From contig VZSF01003935.1 of assembly GCA_013398295.1 (NCBI GenBank), forward strand, positions 95,032 to 159,031: a DNA stretch of 64,000 bases, given 5' to 3'. A program made the translations under genes and the position numbers. Under the pieces are notes generated by a model, which saw only the letters and a list, made by a program, of their open reading frames with translations, made no database searches and was not told the origin of the DNA. Shown here one piece after another: positions 1 to 11,410 of the stretch. The first letter of the stretch is position 1, and each line of letters begins with the position of its first letter. Origin of the DNA: Chionis minor. Taxonomy: Eukaryota; Chordata; Aves; Charadriiformes; Chionididae.

Positions 1-50
1 GGGGGGGGTTGGGGGGGGTGGTGAGGCGAGGCCGCTGGCGGCAGTCGCCA
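1..50. other. G-rich window edge
   Basis: Two runs of eight G separated by TT, followed by GGTGG and a GC-rich stretch. This could form a G-quadruplex and is the sort of sequence at which short-read assemblies of birds break. No gene is recognised here. Confidence 0.5.
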
Positions 51-330
51 TGTCTGCTGGGCTGGTGCGAGCAGGGCAGGAGTAACTCCTCTGTCGGTAA
101 TTGTACTTTTTGGTAAAGTCTCTTCTTAAGCTTGGGAAAACTGCATTTTTACAAGACTCTAGTGGCTGAATTGGTCAAAATATTTACTTTCTAGCCAGCC
201 ATGGTGTGCGGGTTTCAAGGTCTCTGTGTTTTTGAGCTGGCCAGGTGCAGGGACGAGGAGGAGCGAGACCCAGGCTCTTGCCCCAAGCTGCCAACAGAGT
301 TATTTCATACCATGAACGTCATATTCAATN

Positions 331-462
331 AGGAGGGGTGAACCGGCCCAGGTCGGAGACGGAGCAGGTCAAAGCTCCCGTGCCGGTCAGTAGCGGGATC
401 GCGCCTGTGAATAGCCACTGTAGCGTAGCCTGGGCAACACAGAGAGACGCGGGCTCCATTTT
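331..462 (+). ncRNA. RN7SL: 7SL (SRP) RNA gene, 3' half
   Basis: The segment matches the 3' half of vertebrate 7SL RNA almost base for base. Visible landmarks are GGGGTGAACCGGCCCAGG, the helix-8 stem and loop GGTCGGAGACGGAGCAGG (human has GGAAAC), GGGATCGCGCCTGTGAATAG and AGCCTGGGCAACA. It ends in a TTTT pol III terminator at 459-462. Roughly the first 160-170 nucleotides, including the 5' Alu domain and internal promoter, are missing because the segment starts at a single N. In human, RN7SL1 lies beside LRR1, so the position supports an orthologous gene rather than a dispersed 7SL pseudogene. The 3' terminal stem differs from human, which may be lineage variation. Confidence 0.88.
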
Positions 463-566
463 GGGTCCGTCCCCCACCGCGATGCGGCTCTTCCCGCCTT
501 TTGCTGCCCCTCACGCACCGCCACGCACCCCGCGCCACACCGCCTCCTGCTGGCTCGCCGCCGCCT
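463..566. other. GC-rich flank of the 7SL gene
   Basis: About 100 bp of C-rich sequence directly after the 7SL terminator, ending at the single N at 567. It does not resemble the surrounding LTR and probably belongs to the 7SL locus. No gene seen. Confidence 0.5.
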
Positions 567-816
567 NTCGCTTCCTACAGATAAAATGCACTGACTATAA
601 TCCTTGGGAATTTTATATTGGTATCAGGATCAATATTGGTTCTTTAGTGTTATTACTGTTAATTATCTAGCCTTATTCTATTAAATCTGTTTATATTTCA
701 ACTCTCAGGTTTTCCTGTTTTTCCCGATTCCCCTTCCTGGGCGGGGAGGGGTCATCGAGTGAGAGAATAATTGTCTAAACGACAATAAATTGTTGTGGGT
801 TCCTCAAATCGCAACA

Positions 817-1573
817 CCCGCACCCACCCTGTCCCCTCAGCGAGCAGCCCAGTCTGTGCTCACGCAGACAGGGTTGGCTTCACCCGGCTTCCACCCCTCC
901 GCCAGGAATTCTGTTAAATTCAGTGGTATTATTCCAATTTCTACCGTGCTCAAGCTTCTGTGTTTCAACAACTAAAGCTGAAATTTCACAGCAGAACGGA
1001 GATTCCCAACCTGTCCTAGGTCTACCGCTTTTACATCATGAATTCTTTAATTCTTTAATTTTTCACTGTATTGAATTGCTCCCCGTCATTTTGGGAGTCT
1101 TTCCTGAGGCCCCACGTTCTCCTGTTATTTAGACGGTCTGAGCCACCTCTGCCTCCACAGTAGGCGGAGGACAAAGTGCGACAGGGGCATCAAAATCAAA
1201 TGGCAACTGCATGTCATGGGGGACAAACACGGCTTCTCCCCCCGCTTGGTTTCTGACCGCCCGCAACCCCTGTTTCTGGTGGCGTTACACCCAAACCCAC
1301 CCTTCACGCCGGGGACAGGCGGCCATCCCTGAGGGGACACTGTCACCGCCAGTCATTTCTGCCTGGGCAGAACATCAGAGGGAGCGCTGGTACCTTTGCA
1401 AATAAACACGCAGAAGGGGATTTCTTGTAAACCTTATATTCCTCCATTCCACACCGCAATTGTAGTGATTGCCCCAAACATTCACCCTGGTGAGCAGCCA
1501 TGTCCTGCCTGACCCTTCCCCATTCCGCATCCTGCTGCCGAGCCCAGAGGGCATCAGGGACCAGCACATCCAC
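817..1573. other. Intergenic stretch, nothing recognised
   Basis: Unique-looking sequence between LTR copy A and the minisatellite. Only short, unconvincing open frames on both strands; no repeat or RNA gene recognised. Confidence 0.4.
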
Positions 1574-2882
1574 AGGGGTGCTCCCCCGTGTCCCCTCACA
1601 CCCGCCGTCCCCTCGGTTCCACCGTGTCCCCTCACACCCGCCGTCACCTCAACTCCTTCATGGCCCCTCAGCTCCCCCATGTCCCCTCACACCTGCCGTC
1701 CCCTCAACTCCTCCATGGCCCCTGTCCTGGTTTGAGCGACACAGGACTAATCTCTCTTCTAATGCTTGGGAAAGCTGTATTTTTGGAAGACCCCAGTGTC
1801 TGAATTTGTGAAGATATTTACTTTCTAGCCAGCCATGGTGTGCGAGTTTCAAGGTCTCCGTGTTTTTGAGCTGGCCAGGTGCAGGCATGAGGAGGAGCCA
1901 GACCCAGGCACTTGCTCCAAGCTGCCGACAGGGTTATTTCACACCATGCATGGCACATTCAGGATAGATTAGGAAGTTCACTGCAAAGTTTGTTCCCCCT
2001 TGCTCGCTCTCCTCCCTGGCTTGTGCTTCCCCTTGATGGCTATGATCCAAGGACTTCTTGCCCCGGTGCCGGAGCCCTGAGCCCTTCCCTTCTTCCCAAA
2101 GCCACAGCACTCGCAGTGTCCCACACTGGCTGTCCCCAGCTGGGAGCGCACGGCTTCCTACGGGTATAGTTGGCCGAGTATAACCCTTCTACAGTATATC
2201 TGGGTATCGGGATCAATATGGGTTCTTTTGTGTTAGTCCTGTTAATTACCTAGTTCCATCCTATGAAACCTGCTTATATTTCAACCCCCGGGTTTTTTTT
2301 CTTCCCGATTCTTCCTGGGTGTGGAGGGGTCATCGGGTGGGAGAGTAATTGTCTAAACGACAGACTGTTACGGGTTTTCTCAAAACATAACAGCCCCTCA
2401 TGCTCTCTGTCCCCTCAGCTCCTCCATGGCCCCTCACACCCGCTGTCCCTCGGCTCCCCCGTGTCCCCTCAGACCCACCATCCCCTCAGTTCCTCCACAG
2501 CCCCTCACACGCGCTGTCCCCTCAGCTCCTCCATGGCCCCTCACACCCACCCGTCCCCTCAGCTCCTCCATGGCCCCTCACACCCGCTGTCCCCTCGGCT
2601 CCTCCACGGCCCCTCACACACGCTGTCCCCTCGGCTCCTCCATGGCCCCTCACACACGCTGTCCCCTCAGGTCCCCCGTGTCCCCTCAGACCCACCATCC
2701 CCTCAGCTCCCCCGCGTCCCCTCACACCCGCCGTCCCCTCAGCTCCTCCATGGCCCCTCACACCCACCCGTCCCCTCAGCTCCTCCATGGCCCCTCACAC
2801 CCGCTGTCCCCTCGGCTCCTCCACGGCCCCTCACACACGCTGTCCCCTCGGCTCCTCCATGGCCCCTCACACACGCTGTCCC
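1574..2882. repeat. C-rich 36-bp minisatellite, interrupted by an LTR
   Basis: Tandem array built on a ~36-bp unit containing CTCCTCCATGGCCCCTCACA followed by CCCGCTGTCCCCTCRG. It occupies 1574-1722 and resumes at 2393-2882 on the other side of LTR copy B. A higher-order repeat is present: 2526-2665 and 2743-2882 are identical over 140 bp, 217 bp apart. The array stops exactly at the single N at 2883, one base before readable LRR1 exon 1, so its true length is unknown. Long open frames on both strands are a by-product of the low stop density of the repeat. Confidence 0.92.
1723..2392 (+). mobile_element. Solo LTR copy B (ERVL-like)
   Basis: Complete LTR of about 670 bp that begins TGTCCTGGTTTGAGC and ends AACATAACA. 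The 5 bases before it (GCCCC, 1718-1722) are repeated directly after it (2393-2397). A 5-bp target duplication with TG...CA ends is typical of class III (ERVL) elements. It is inserted in the minisatellite, which continues in register of type on both sides. No internal or coding retroviral sequence accompanies it. Confidence 0.88.
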
Positions 2883-5800
2883 NAGGTGGAGGTGGTCAGC
2901 CGGCTGCTGCCCAGCTGCGGGCTGCGGGGCCGCGGCCGCGGCACCAGGGCGCTCCTCTCGCTCGGCCTCCCGCCCGGAGGGGCGCGGGGCGGCGGCGTTT
3001 ACCTCATGGTGTGCACGGCGCGGGACCGGGTCGGCGCTCGCTATAAGGTGGGGAGCGGAGTGGAGAGCGGGGTGGGGGGACATACATGGGCCGGGCCGGG
3101 CCGGGCCGGGTCCGGTCCCCTCCCCTCCCCTCCCCTCCCCTCGTCCCGCCGCTGATGGCCCGCTGTGCCCCGCAGGTGCAGGAGAACATCGAGCGGTTCT
3201 TCACCCGGTTCGTGGAGGAGGGCAAGGCCACCGTGCGCCTCCGGGAGCCCGCCGTGGACGTCTGCCTCAGCAAGGTGGGTGCGGGTGTGGCGGCGGCGGG
3301 ACCCCGCTCAGGTGCCGTGTCCGTGCTCCGGCGTGTGGAGGCGGCGGGAGGGTTCGCCCGGGGGTGGCTGGATGGGGCCCCCGTGGTCCCCGGGCTTGGG
3401 GTCCGTCCGGTAAAGGCCACACGTTAAGTGTCACATTAATGCCAAGTCTCGGGTCTCACTTGGCCTCCTGCAACTTTGGCCTAGGAGGCAGCGGAAGGAG
3501 CACTTGGCTCTGTGTGTCCTCAACAGGCTGCGGCAGAAGGGGAAATACAGGGAATCCGGCTGGTTTTGTGCCGGGAAGGATGAGCCCAGCTAGCTCCTTT
3601 ACCTGGCTGCCTTCTGGTCCCCCCTCCTGCTCCCTCTGCAGAGGCAGCAGGAGCAGAAACATCCATTTTTTCCTGTAGTTCTTCGTCTTTTATTCAGAAG
3701 GCAACAACTTTTTTCATGTCTCCGCTACAACATCTTGCTCCTTGGCCACGAGTTCTATCAAACAGGTCCGTTGCTTATAGTCTTTCGAACTAAAAAGCTG
3801 GGAAAGATTCATGTCGTGGTGGCTAAGCAGCGTGCCCGCTGTGGCTTTCAAAGCTGGGGGGACACAGTGTGGATCAGCGGTACGGGCACTGTCTCGCCTT
3901 AACGCTTAGCTGATAGTAGGACTCATCAGTGTGTTCGTTTACAGCTCATAGGATATTTGGAAGCTGGTAAAATGATTCTATTAATGCTAAGTTCACCGTT
4001 TCCCCCCCTCCACCCCCCAAAAAAAAAGACCAAAACAAACCCTGCACATTAACAGTCAATTTTTATGTTGTTACATTTTTTCTATGCCTGTTCCAGTAAT
4101 CTTCTGTAGCCTTCTGGAAAAGGAAAGCAGGATAGCTTTTCTAATAGAAAACTTTAGCATTAGGATGTGTAAGTAAAAGCAAATAACACAGATTTTTTTT
4201 TTTTTGGTTGATGTTTGGAAAAATCACATTGACTTTGCGTTGCAGCTGTGATTCTTTGGCCCAAATGAGATCCTTTAATAATTTCAGTGATTAGATAGAG
4301 CAGCTGCAATCACGAGTGGTGAAGTTCACTCCTCCAGAAGCAGAATGTTTTCTCAAAGGGCACAGGGTGGCTCTAAACTGCAGCTGCAACAGGCTCGCGA
4401 GTGGAGTGGAGCTCGGGGCAGGCGGCGAGATCTGCTTGACAAAGGAAAGTCACTCGGGACAGTGACTTACTGGAAAGAAAATAAATATAACCCATCAATA
4501 AAGAAAAAGTGCTTATTTTATTGGCAGTAAGACCCAATAACTGAATATAAGCCTGAATATAGTTGCGGTAGCCTAAGATTTTGTAGAACGTGGCACAGTA
4601 CTATGGTGCTTAGGAAATACCTTGTCTGTGCAAAAGTGAAGACGGTGGAAAGGAAAGCGGCCTTAATTTGATGAAGAGAGCAGTTGCCTTACAGGGTTAA
4701 ATAGAAAAGAAGCTCTGTGTTTCCAAATCCAATTAAATTAAGTTTTTATTGTCAGAAGCAAATGTGCTCTGTATCACGCAAAAAAAAAGAAAACGCACGC
4801 GTATTGCATTAGATCCCAAATAACTTTTGTTCTACATCCTTTCCTCTGAGCAATTCTGCTGAAGGGTGAGAAGTCAAAAAGTTTTATCTTGGAACAAAGG
4901 TAGAAAAGCAGGCCTGTCGTAAGAGGATCTACTAGTCGTATAAAATTGGAAAGGTCTGTGTCTTAGTGTTGCAAGATCTAATTTAGATCGTTTACAGGGC
5001 CTGTAAGGAAACTGTGTGACAGATATTCTTTCAGTGTGGGTAGTAATTTAGTTGACAGCTGTATCTGTTGTTTTCTGTATGAGAAGATAGTCCACGGTTT
5101 TGTTAGAGTGGAAAGAAAGTCTCAACCAAAGCTAATGCAACAGGAGATAGAATAATGACCAAAGTTGCTCCAAGGGGGCTAGATCCTTGCTCCGTGTTTT
5201 TTAACATAAGGCTCATCCTCATATAGTCAAGCTCCAGGAACAAATCCACTAAATTCTTCCAAAGCCACGGATAATACATATTCCTCTTAAATGCTCCAAA
5301 TCTAGAAATGCAGTTTAAGATTATTGATAATTTCTCCATAGCATTTCTGCTCGTCTTTCATGATTTCATTACAGAAAGGCTTCTTAACTCTCAAAGGTGG
5401 ACAAAAGCTTTGTAGGAAAGAGGTTTTCCAGGTATGTCCATGCCGATTGTGTGCAGCTACCACGCAAAACCCCGCTCTTTGTACTCTGCCGGGCCAGGCC
5501 GTTTGCTGCGTCCAGCCACGGCAGAAATGAAGTTGAGAAACGTCGGTCTGGAACATTCAACCCTGGAGCAAAAATAATAAAATCACTGCGGGGTGGGTTT
5601 TTTTTACCTTCAGCAAGCCTGTGCCTGCTGCGTTGCACGCAGAGGCTGAAATCCGTGTAATCTCCGATTGCCTTGTCAGCATTCATTTAGTTCTGAAACA
5701 AGGGACTTGTAGCATTAACGCATATTAACCACTTTTCCTTCCCACAGTCTTTTCTGTGGTTGAGACTTCAGATTTGTGGCAGCACACTGTGTCCTGAGCG

Positions 5801-8800
5801 CTTCCAGCTAATTCTTTGCCTTTTTTCTTGGATTTATCTTAGTATTTTTCTCAAGATATTGGAGGTTTCTCAACAAGGTTTACAGGTACTGCATTACCTT
5901 TACAAAGGTATCGTGGAGGAAATGTGCCTCGAGGATTCAAAACACAAAGTACTGTTATTTTCAAGTCACGCGAACAGCGTAAACTTAAATTCTTAACATC
6001 CTAGAGCTTTTGGCTACAAGAAACAGTTACCTGTCGTGTCTCATGTTTTGAGAGCAAAGAAATATTGCCCGTAACTCAATTCTAATGTATAGTTAGTCAT
6101 TTTACTTGGTCTTTACAGATCTGGAGGACTTTTTTTCCTTACTTCCAAGTTTAGTTAGCTGCTTACTACCCTCGGAAACATGACGGATCTGCCTGCAGTT
6201 AGGGGGAGTCCCATAGCCAGGTGTTGTAGTTAGATTGGTTGGGATAATGAACACTGGTGCTCTTGGATAATAAAGGTTTTTTGATGTGCAACTTGCTCGT
6301 TTCTGGAGGATGTCACCTTGGGAGTCAAGAGAACAGCTGTGCGTGGGATGATTAAGAGGACCGGTCATTAGGTTAGCAATGCAGTCAAATAGTTAGACCT
6401 TTATCGTCTTTTTATCCCATTAGCATGCAGAACTTTGCAAGATCATTGCTCTGTTGTGCCTAGGTGCTTGTAGCATATTACCTAAGCTAGTTCTGGACGC
6501 TCTAGAATCTGGTGTAAACACATTTAGGAGCAAAACTGTCTTTCAGGTGCAGAAATGGGTGTCATGAGGCTTGGGCAAGTTACAGCTGCAAACCTCTCGC
6601 CTCTCAGAGCCATGCCAAAACTCCAAGTTTGTTCTTTCCTGCAATGAGAGATGACTCTCCCTTGTATGGATGCATCGTGCTTTTTATTTTAGAATTCACT
6701 TTATGGTTTAGTGTCTGTCAGCTGCACTTCAGCTTGAATAGAGACTTGCCAGAAAATTGCAAAGAGAAATATTTGGTCACCCTCGTACTCAGAGAAGTTG
6801 ATTATATCAGTACAACAAATGTGTCACAGCTTTCTTGACCTTTATTTAAAATACAGGTCATCTGATACTCCATTAATATCACCTTCTGTCCTTACTGCCA
6901 CTATATTATGTCACCTAAAGCACCTATATCACCTCTATATACCACCTAAAGCACCTATATCACCTCTATATACCACCTAAAGCAAAATCGGTCAATTGTT
7001 TGCAGGACTGCAAATAATAACCCTCTTGTTTGATGCTGGCACAACCAAAAAGACCAGAAACACTTACTAAACCTGCCTTGAAGCTTTCCACCGTCCTTTA
7101 TGTTTAAATGTAACCTCATCTTCCGTCCTTTTCCTTCCTAGCAACTTTCAGAAGTGATCGTCTCAAGTTTTAGATCTCCGAGTTCCCCATGTGTGTTTTT
7201 ATAAACGGTCCCTTTATCGTGCTGCAGGTTAGGAAGATCCCAGGGCATCAGGCTTTTTTTTCTGTACTTTATTTTCAGCTGTGAATTCAGTGCTTTGTTC
7301 CTTTTCTGAGTAATGCAACTGTAGTTTGTTTGATCTAGATTATTCAGAGAGGTCATAACTTCTCATTCAAATTGCATGCCATTTGTTCTTAAATACTGTA
7401 AACAGCACGTCAGCCTAATAAGCCCGAGTTGATTTCCCTTTCCCATTTCATTGCCCTGCTGAGTTAGTAGCTCCTAATACACGTACAAAATAGTTCAGAA
7501 AATGTCAGTACAAATGAGCACAAGAATAACGAGCTTCTAATTCCGCATTTGTGTTTTCTTGTAGGCAAATGCCAGCAATTTAAAGAATTTTCTTTCAGCA
7601 GTGAGACTGGCTCACCAAGGGACCGACATAGGAGCTCTTCCGCTCTCCACTCTGGTACCAGCAAAGACCTCAGAAGTTGAAAAACCCAAGACAAAAATGA
7701 TCATAACTTCAAGAAGGGACTATCCTCTCACCAAAAACTTTCCTTACTCCCTCGAACACCTCCAAGCCTCGTACTGCAAACTTGCCCGGATCGACATGCG
7801 TGTGCTCTGTTTGAAGAAACTCCGAAAACTAGACCTAAGTCATAATCATATTAAGCAGTTGCCAGCGACTATTGGTGACCTGATCTTTCTTCAGGAGCTT
7901 AATTTGCACGACAATCACCTGGAGTCCTTCAGTGGGGCTCTGTGCAACTCCACCCTTCAGAAATCTCTTCAGTTCCTGGACCTCAGCCAAAACAAAATTA
8001 AAGCACTTCCAATTCAATTCTGCCAGCTGCGAGAACTCATTAATTTAAAGCTCGATGACAATGAGTTGATTAGGTTGCCATTCAAGATTGGCCAGTTACA
8101 TCATCTGCGCTTTCTGGCAGCAGCTCGGAACAAACTTCCTTTCTTGCCCAGCAATTTTAGGAAACTCTGTCTTGAGAACTTGGATCTCTTTGGAAATCCT
8201 TTTGAACAGCCTAATCCGCTTGTTCCCAACATACAACTGAATATACCATTGACTTTATTAGAGTGTGCTGCAAGAGCAACCATAAATTACAGGTAAGGGA
8301 TGGATATACTTTGCACCTACTCTGTTTCAAATCTCTCGAGTCTAAAGTTTGCTGACTTTTTTTTTTTCCCCTGTCAGGGGCGATTGCTCTTCGCTTACTA
8401 AAAATCATGAGGTTAAAGTTGCTTTGAATTCCACTTGTAAAATCAGCCCTTTATTATACAGGATAACACGGTAATTGGTGACTTGTAAGTGTTTAGAGAA
8501 AAGCTATAGGTTGAAACAGTTTTATCCACAAAACAGGGGCATTGTAACAGTATATTCTCACCCAAGCGAAAATCAGTTCTACAACCCTGCACCAATTCTG
8601 GTGTTTTTTGTTGAGGAGCTCACATTACAGTGGATTTTGTGGCATGGATCACATCTTGTGTTGGGCTCTAGTTTGGAAGTTGCTTTCAAACCTGCTTGCC
8701 CTTCATCCTGCGCTCACGTGAAAGTAGGCTAAAACTGTGTGTAACGCCTGCGAGTGCGTGGCTGTCCCTTCCTGCCTGAGGACAGCATGGTGGCAAACCT

Positions 8801-11205
8801 TCTGCCGTACAGCTCAGAGTTACAGACGTGGATGCGTCTGCGCCTGCTGGAGGTGGGACCTTGCACAAGCTGAGCAGTGGTGGAAAGGTACCACGAGGTG
8901 GCTTCTCAGAGGGCGAGTGTCAGGCTGGGGTTGGCGTTAACCTCCTGTGGGCATCTCCCTACCTTGGCTTTTCCTTCACCTCTTAATTTCCTTTGGTGTT
9001 CGAGTGAGGGGTTTCTGTCTTATGCGGAGAAGCCCAGTTCTGAGGTAATTTTATAATTAGTATTTCACCGAGTAACCGTCGTCCTTGCCAGGCTGCTGTT
9101 TGTTAGCAGTTTTCCTCCCTTCCCTTACACAGCTGACATGGCTCTGCCTGCGTGCCGCTGCCTGTCATCCTTCCGGTACAACCTGCTGCTACTCCCACCC
9201 TTTTCTGGGTGGAAAGGGAGCAAGAAGACGGAAGAGAGTCACGGGTACAGAAGGGGGGGGCGGGAGACAGACATGAAGTGTTCCTAATGTACGTCCTGTG
9301 CCCATTCCTGCCCCAGGGGTGGGGAGCGCCCCGTAAAGCCGGGTTAATTGCTCAGAAGTCTGTGCTAAAGGTGTCCACAGGCATGCGGGGCACACCCTGG
9401 AAATGAGCTGAGCAGCCAAATGTTCTGGTTCAAAACTTACCCACTTCTGACCATGCTGATTTTATTACCATAATTAAGCTCCACGTGTCTCCTTTCCCAG
9501 ATTTACATAAATTGCAGTGGTTTCCATATAAATATTATTAGGGCATGGTGTTTGGTGTTTTTTTTTTCTAGACGATATAATCCCTCAGCACTGGTCAGAT
9601 TTTGGTGCCCAGTTACGTTACCAGAGCACCTAAGGAGACCTTGTCACTAGCCCAGCCACTGACCCCCATGCAGCAGGCTCTAAGAAAACGACATCACACA
9701 GAACAAAATTCCGCTCCGGGAGTCTCGGTGAGCCAAGAGGCAATGGGAGCAGTCCCCTTGCCCACGGGCCTGTGATTATTAGGAGGCAGCAGTGGTCAGG
9801 GTGTTCCTGATTATCCTAAATGGAAAAGAAATAATAAAATAAAAAAAGTCTTAACAAGTGGGAAACAGGTATTCTGTCTGCCATTCACTACATGTGAGAA
9901 TTAACAAAGAATGAGAAGCAGGAGCGGTGATGGGCCGTAAAAACCTTGAGAAAGGAAGAAAACAGAAGGAGGGAAGGTGGGAAAGGAAATGTTTGGAAAT
10001 CAGCCTTCCTGGTGGCATTCTGGGCAAGCACTAGAGCTGCGATGATGCTTTTCCTGACTGGAAAAAAGGATGTCCTGAAATTGAGGTGGTGAAAAAAACA
10101 AACCAAAACCAATCCCACAGGAGTCTTAGCTATGTGAATGATGGTATGTAGAAAGAACGGGGAATATGTAGGTGTAGTCGGGAGGTGAGTCAGTGACACC
10201 TCTTATGTGAGTCTCCGGTGACGGCTGGCACTGCCGATACCCACGTTTTGAAGTTCACTCGAGAACGTATGTTGGGGAAATGATCTATTTTGTACCCCAA
10301 ACACAACACCCCTCTGCTGCAAGTTTCAAAAGAAGCAGTTCTCCTTCCTGTCTCTGGATGTCATTATTGATACGATGGACAAAAAGAGTGGTCTTTCAAG
10401 AGAACCTCAATTTATTGCCTGCAATGTAGCACTACTGCAAAAAGCCTCATTTTATCTCCTGTTTCCTCTGGGTACGGTGTTTTTACGCTACTACCACTTC
10501 TTCATGTTAGAGAGTGAGGAGTAAACAGTGGGTACTTTGTCAAGCCAGGATGAAACGCAGTGATCTTCCTGGCTAATGGGAGGGAAGAGCAGGTACGTGC
10601 CCAGTTGTCTCATTATTCTTAATCTTCTTTTTAATTCTCTAATTCTCGCTCGCTGTGGTGCAGGCTGTTAGGATTTGTGTGAACTCCCCGGTTCTTGTCG
10701 CAGTGTGGTCTGGAGTTCAGGTCCTTGGTACGTAGGGGTCAGTAACATAGTTGCATGTTTTTGGTGACTGTCCTGGAAAGTGGCATTTAATTCCTAACTG
10801 GTCCGTTACTGCAAGTGGCAAAATTTGAAATTTGCCTTGCCTATGATATTGGAAAGGCATTTTTTCCAGCTGGTGCATATGGCATGTCACTGTGTTTGAG
10901 TGACATTGGTTAATTTTGTAGTGAATTCACACTTGCTCCTCTTGTTCAACAGAATCCCTTATGGTTGTCATCTCCTTCCTTCTCACCTCTGTGAAGATCT
11001 GGAAGTGGCTAAGACGTGCCAGTGCGGAAGCGCCTGTCTGAGCAGCTTCATTCAGATCACGGTGACCATGAATCTCCATCACGTAGCTCACACCGTAGTC
11101 CTCGTGGATAACATGGGAGGTACGGAAGCACCCATCATCTGCTACTTCTGTTCTCTAGACTGCTATTCCCAGTTCCTGGATAGGTCCCTGCAGAGTCAAG
11201 GGTGA
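2883..11205 (+). CDS. LRR1: LRR1: leucine-rich repeat protein 1 (CUL2 substrate receptor)
   Basis: Four coding exons: 2883/2884-3047, 3176-3274, 7565-8292 and 10953-11205. All introns are GT-AG and the phases join. Only the first ~5 codons are lost at the single N. The protein has a VEVVSRLLP amino end and a central block of about six leucine-rich repeats in exon 3 (LRKLDLSHNHIKQLP, LQELNLHDNHL, LQFLDLSQNKIKALP, LINLKLDDNELIRLP and others). A BC-box/Cul2-box region follows at the exon 3/4 junction, where LPSHLCEDL fits the Cul2-box pattern. Exon 4 has a cysteine-rich tail (CQCGSAC, CYFCSLDC). LRR1 is known to recruit CUL2-RBX1-Elongin to ubiquitylate MCM7 and unload the CMG helicase at replication termination. 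It ends in TGA at 11203-11205. The BC-box reads TLLECAARA, with alanine where I recall serine in human. Confidence 0.96.
3275..7564 (+). other. LRR1 intron 2
   Basis: 4.3-kb intron with donor GTGGGT and acceptor TTCTTGTAG. It holds short poly-A and poly-T runs and the 31-bp tandem repeat at 6912. No CR1, RNA gene or additional exon was recognised. Confidence 0.7.
6912..6983. repeat. 31-bp tandem repeat, 2.3 copies
   Basis: A unit starting CACCTAAAGCACCTATATCA is repeated at 6912, 6943 and (partly) 6974. It is a short simple-type duplication inside LRR1 intron 2. Confidence 0.85.
8293..10952 (+). other. LRR1 intron 3
   Basis: 2.7-kb intron with donor GTAAGG and acceptor TTCAACAG. It splits an arginine codon (AG/A). 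Nothing else recognised in it. Confidence 0.7.
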
Positions 11206-11404
11206 CCATTATGGGGCTCAAAAGCTCTGCCTGATGTTCTGTCCAGTGATGGAGGAGCCTGAAATTGTTTTCTGCCCGTTACCCACACGCGCTGTCGCAG
11301 GGCGTTTGCTGCGGGTGGCGAATGTCAGTCTTGCAGGGAGGGGACACTGTCAGCCCCATCCAGTGGCCTGACCGTTCCTCTGCCACTAGTCTCTCTTTGG
11401 TTGG

Positions 11405-11410
11405 AATAAA
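11405..11410 (+). terminator. Probable LRR1 poly(A) signal
   Basis: AATAAA 200 bp after the LRR1 stop codon; the first canonical signal downstream on this strand. The cleavage site itself is not visible from sequence. Confidence 0.5.

Larger units (their letters stand above)
51..816 (+). mobile_element. Solo LTR copy A (ERVL-like), split around a 7SL segment
   Basis: The stretches 51-329 and 568-816 align by eye with the two complete LTRs at 1723-2392 and 60244-60910. They share the CCAGCCATGGTGTG block, the 'GAGCTGGCCAGGTGCAGG' block, an ATTAAA poly(A) signal, and a terminal CATAACA-like end (here CGCAACA). The middle of the LTR, roughly 180 bp by comparison with the copy at 60244, is absent. 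A 236-bp non-LTR segment bounded by single Ns replaces it. No target-site duplication is visible. The interruption may be a scaffolding artefact rather than a real insertion. Confidence 0.75.

Noticed and set aside
2263..3678. 471-codon plus-strand frame across the minisatellite and LRR1 exon 1
   Set aside because: It is the translation of the 36-bp repeat plus LRR1 exon sequence in the wrong frame, joined through an N; it runs into introns.
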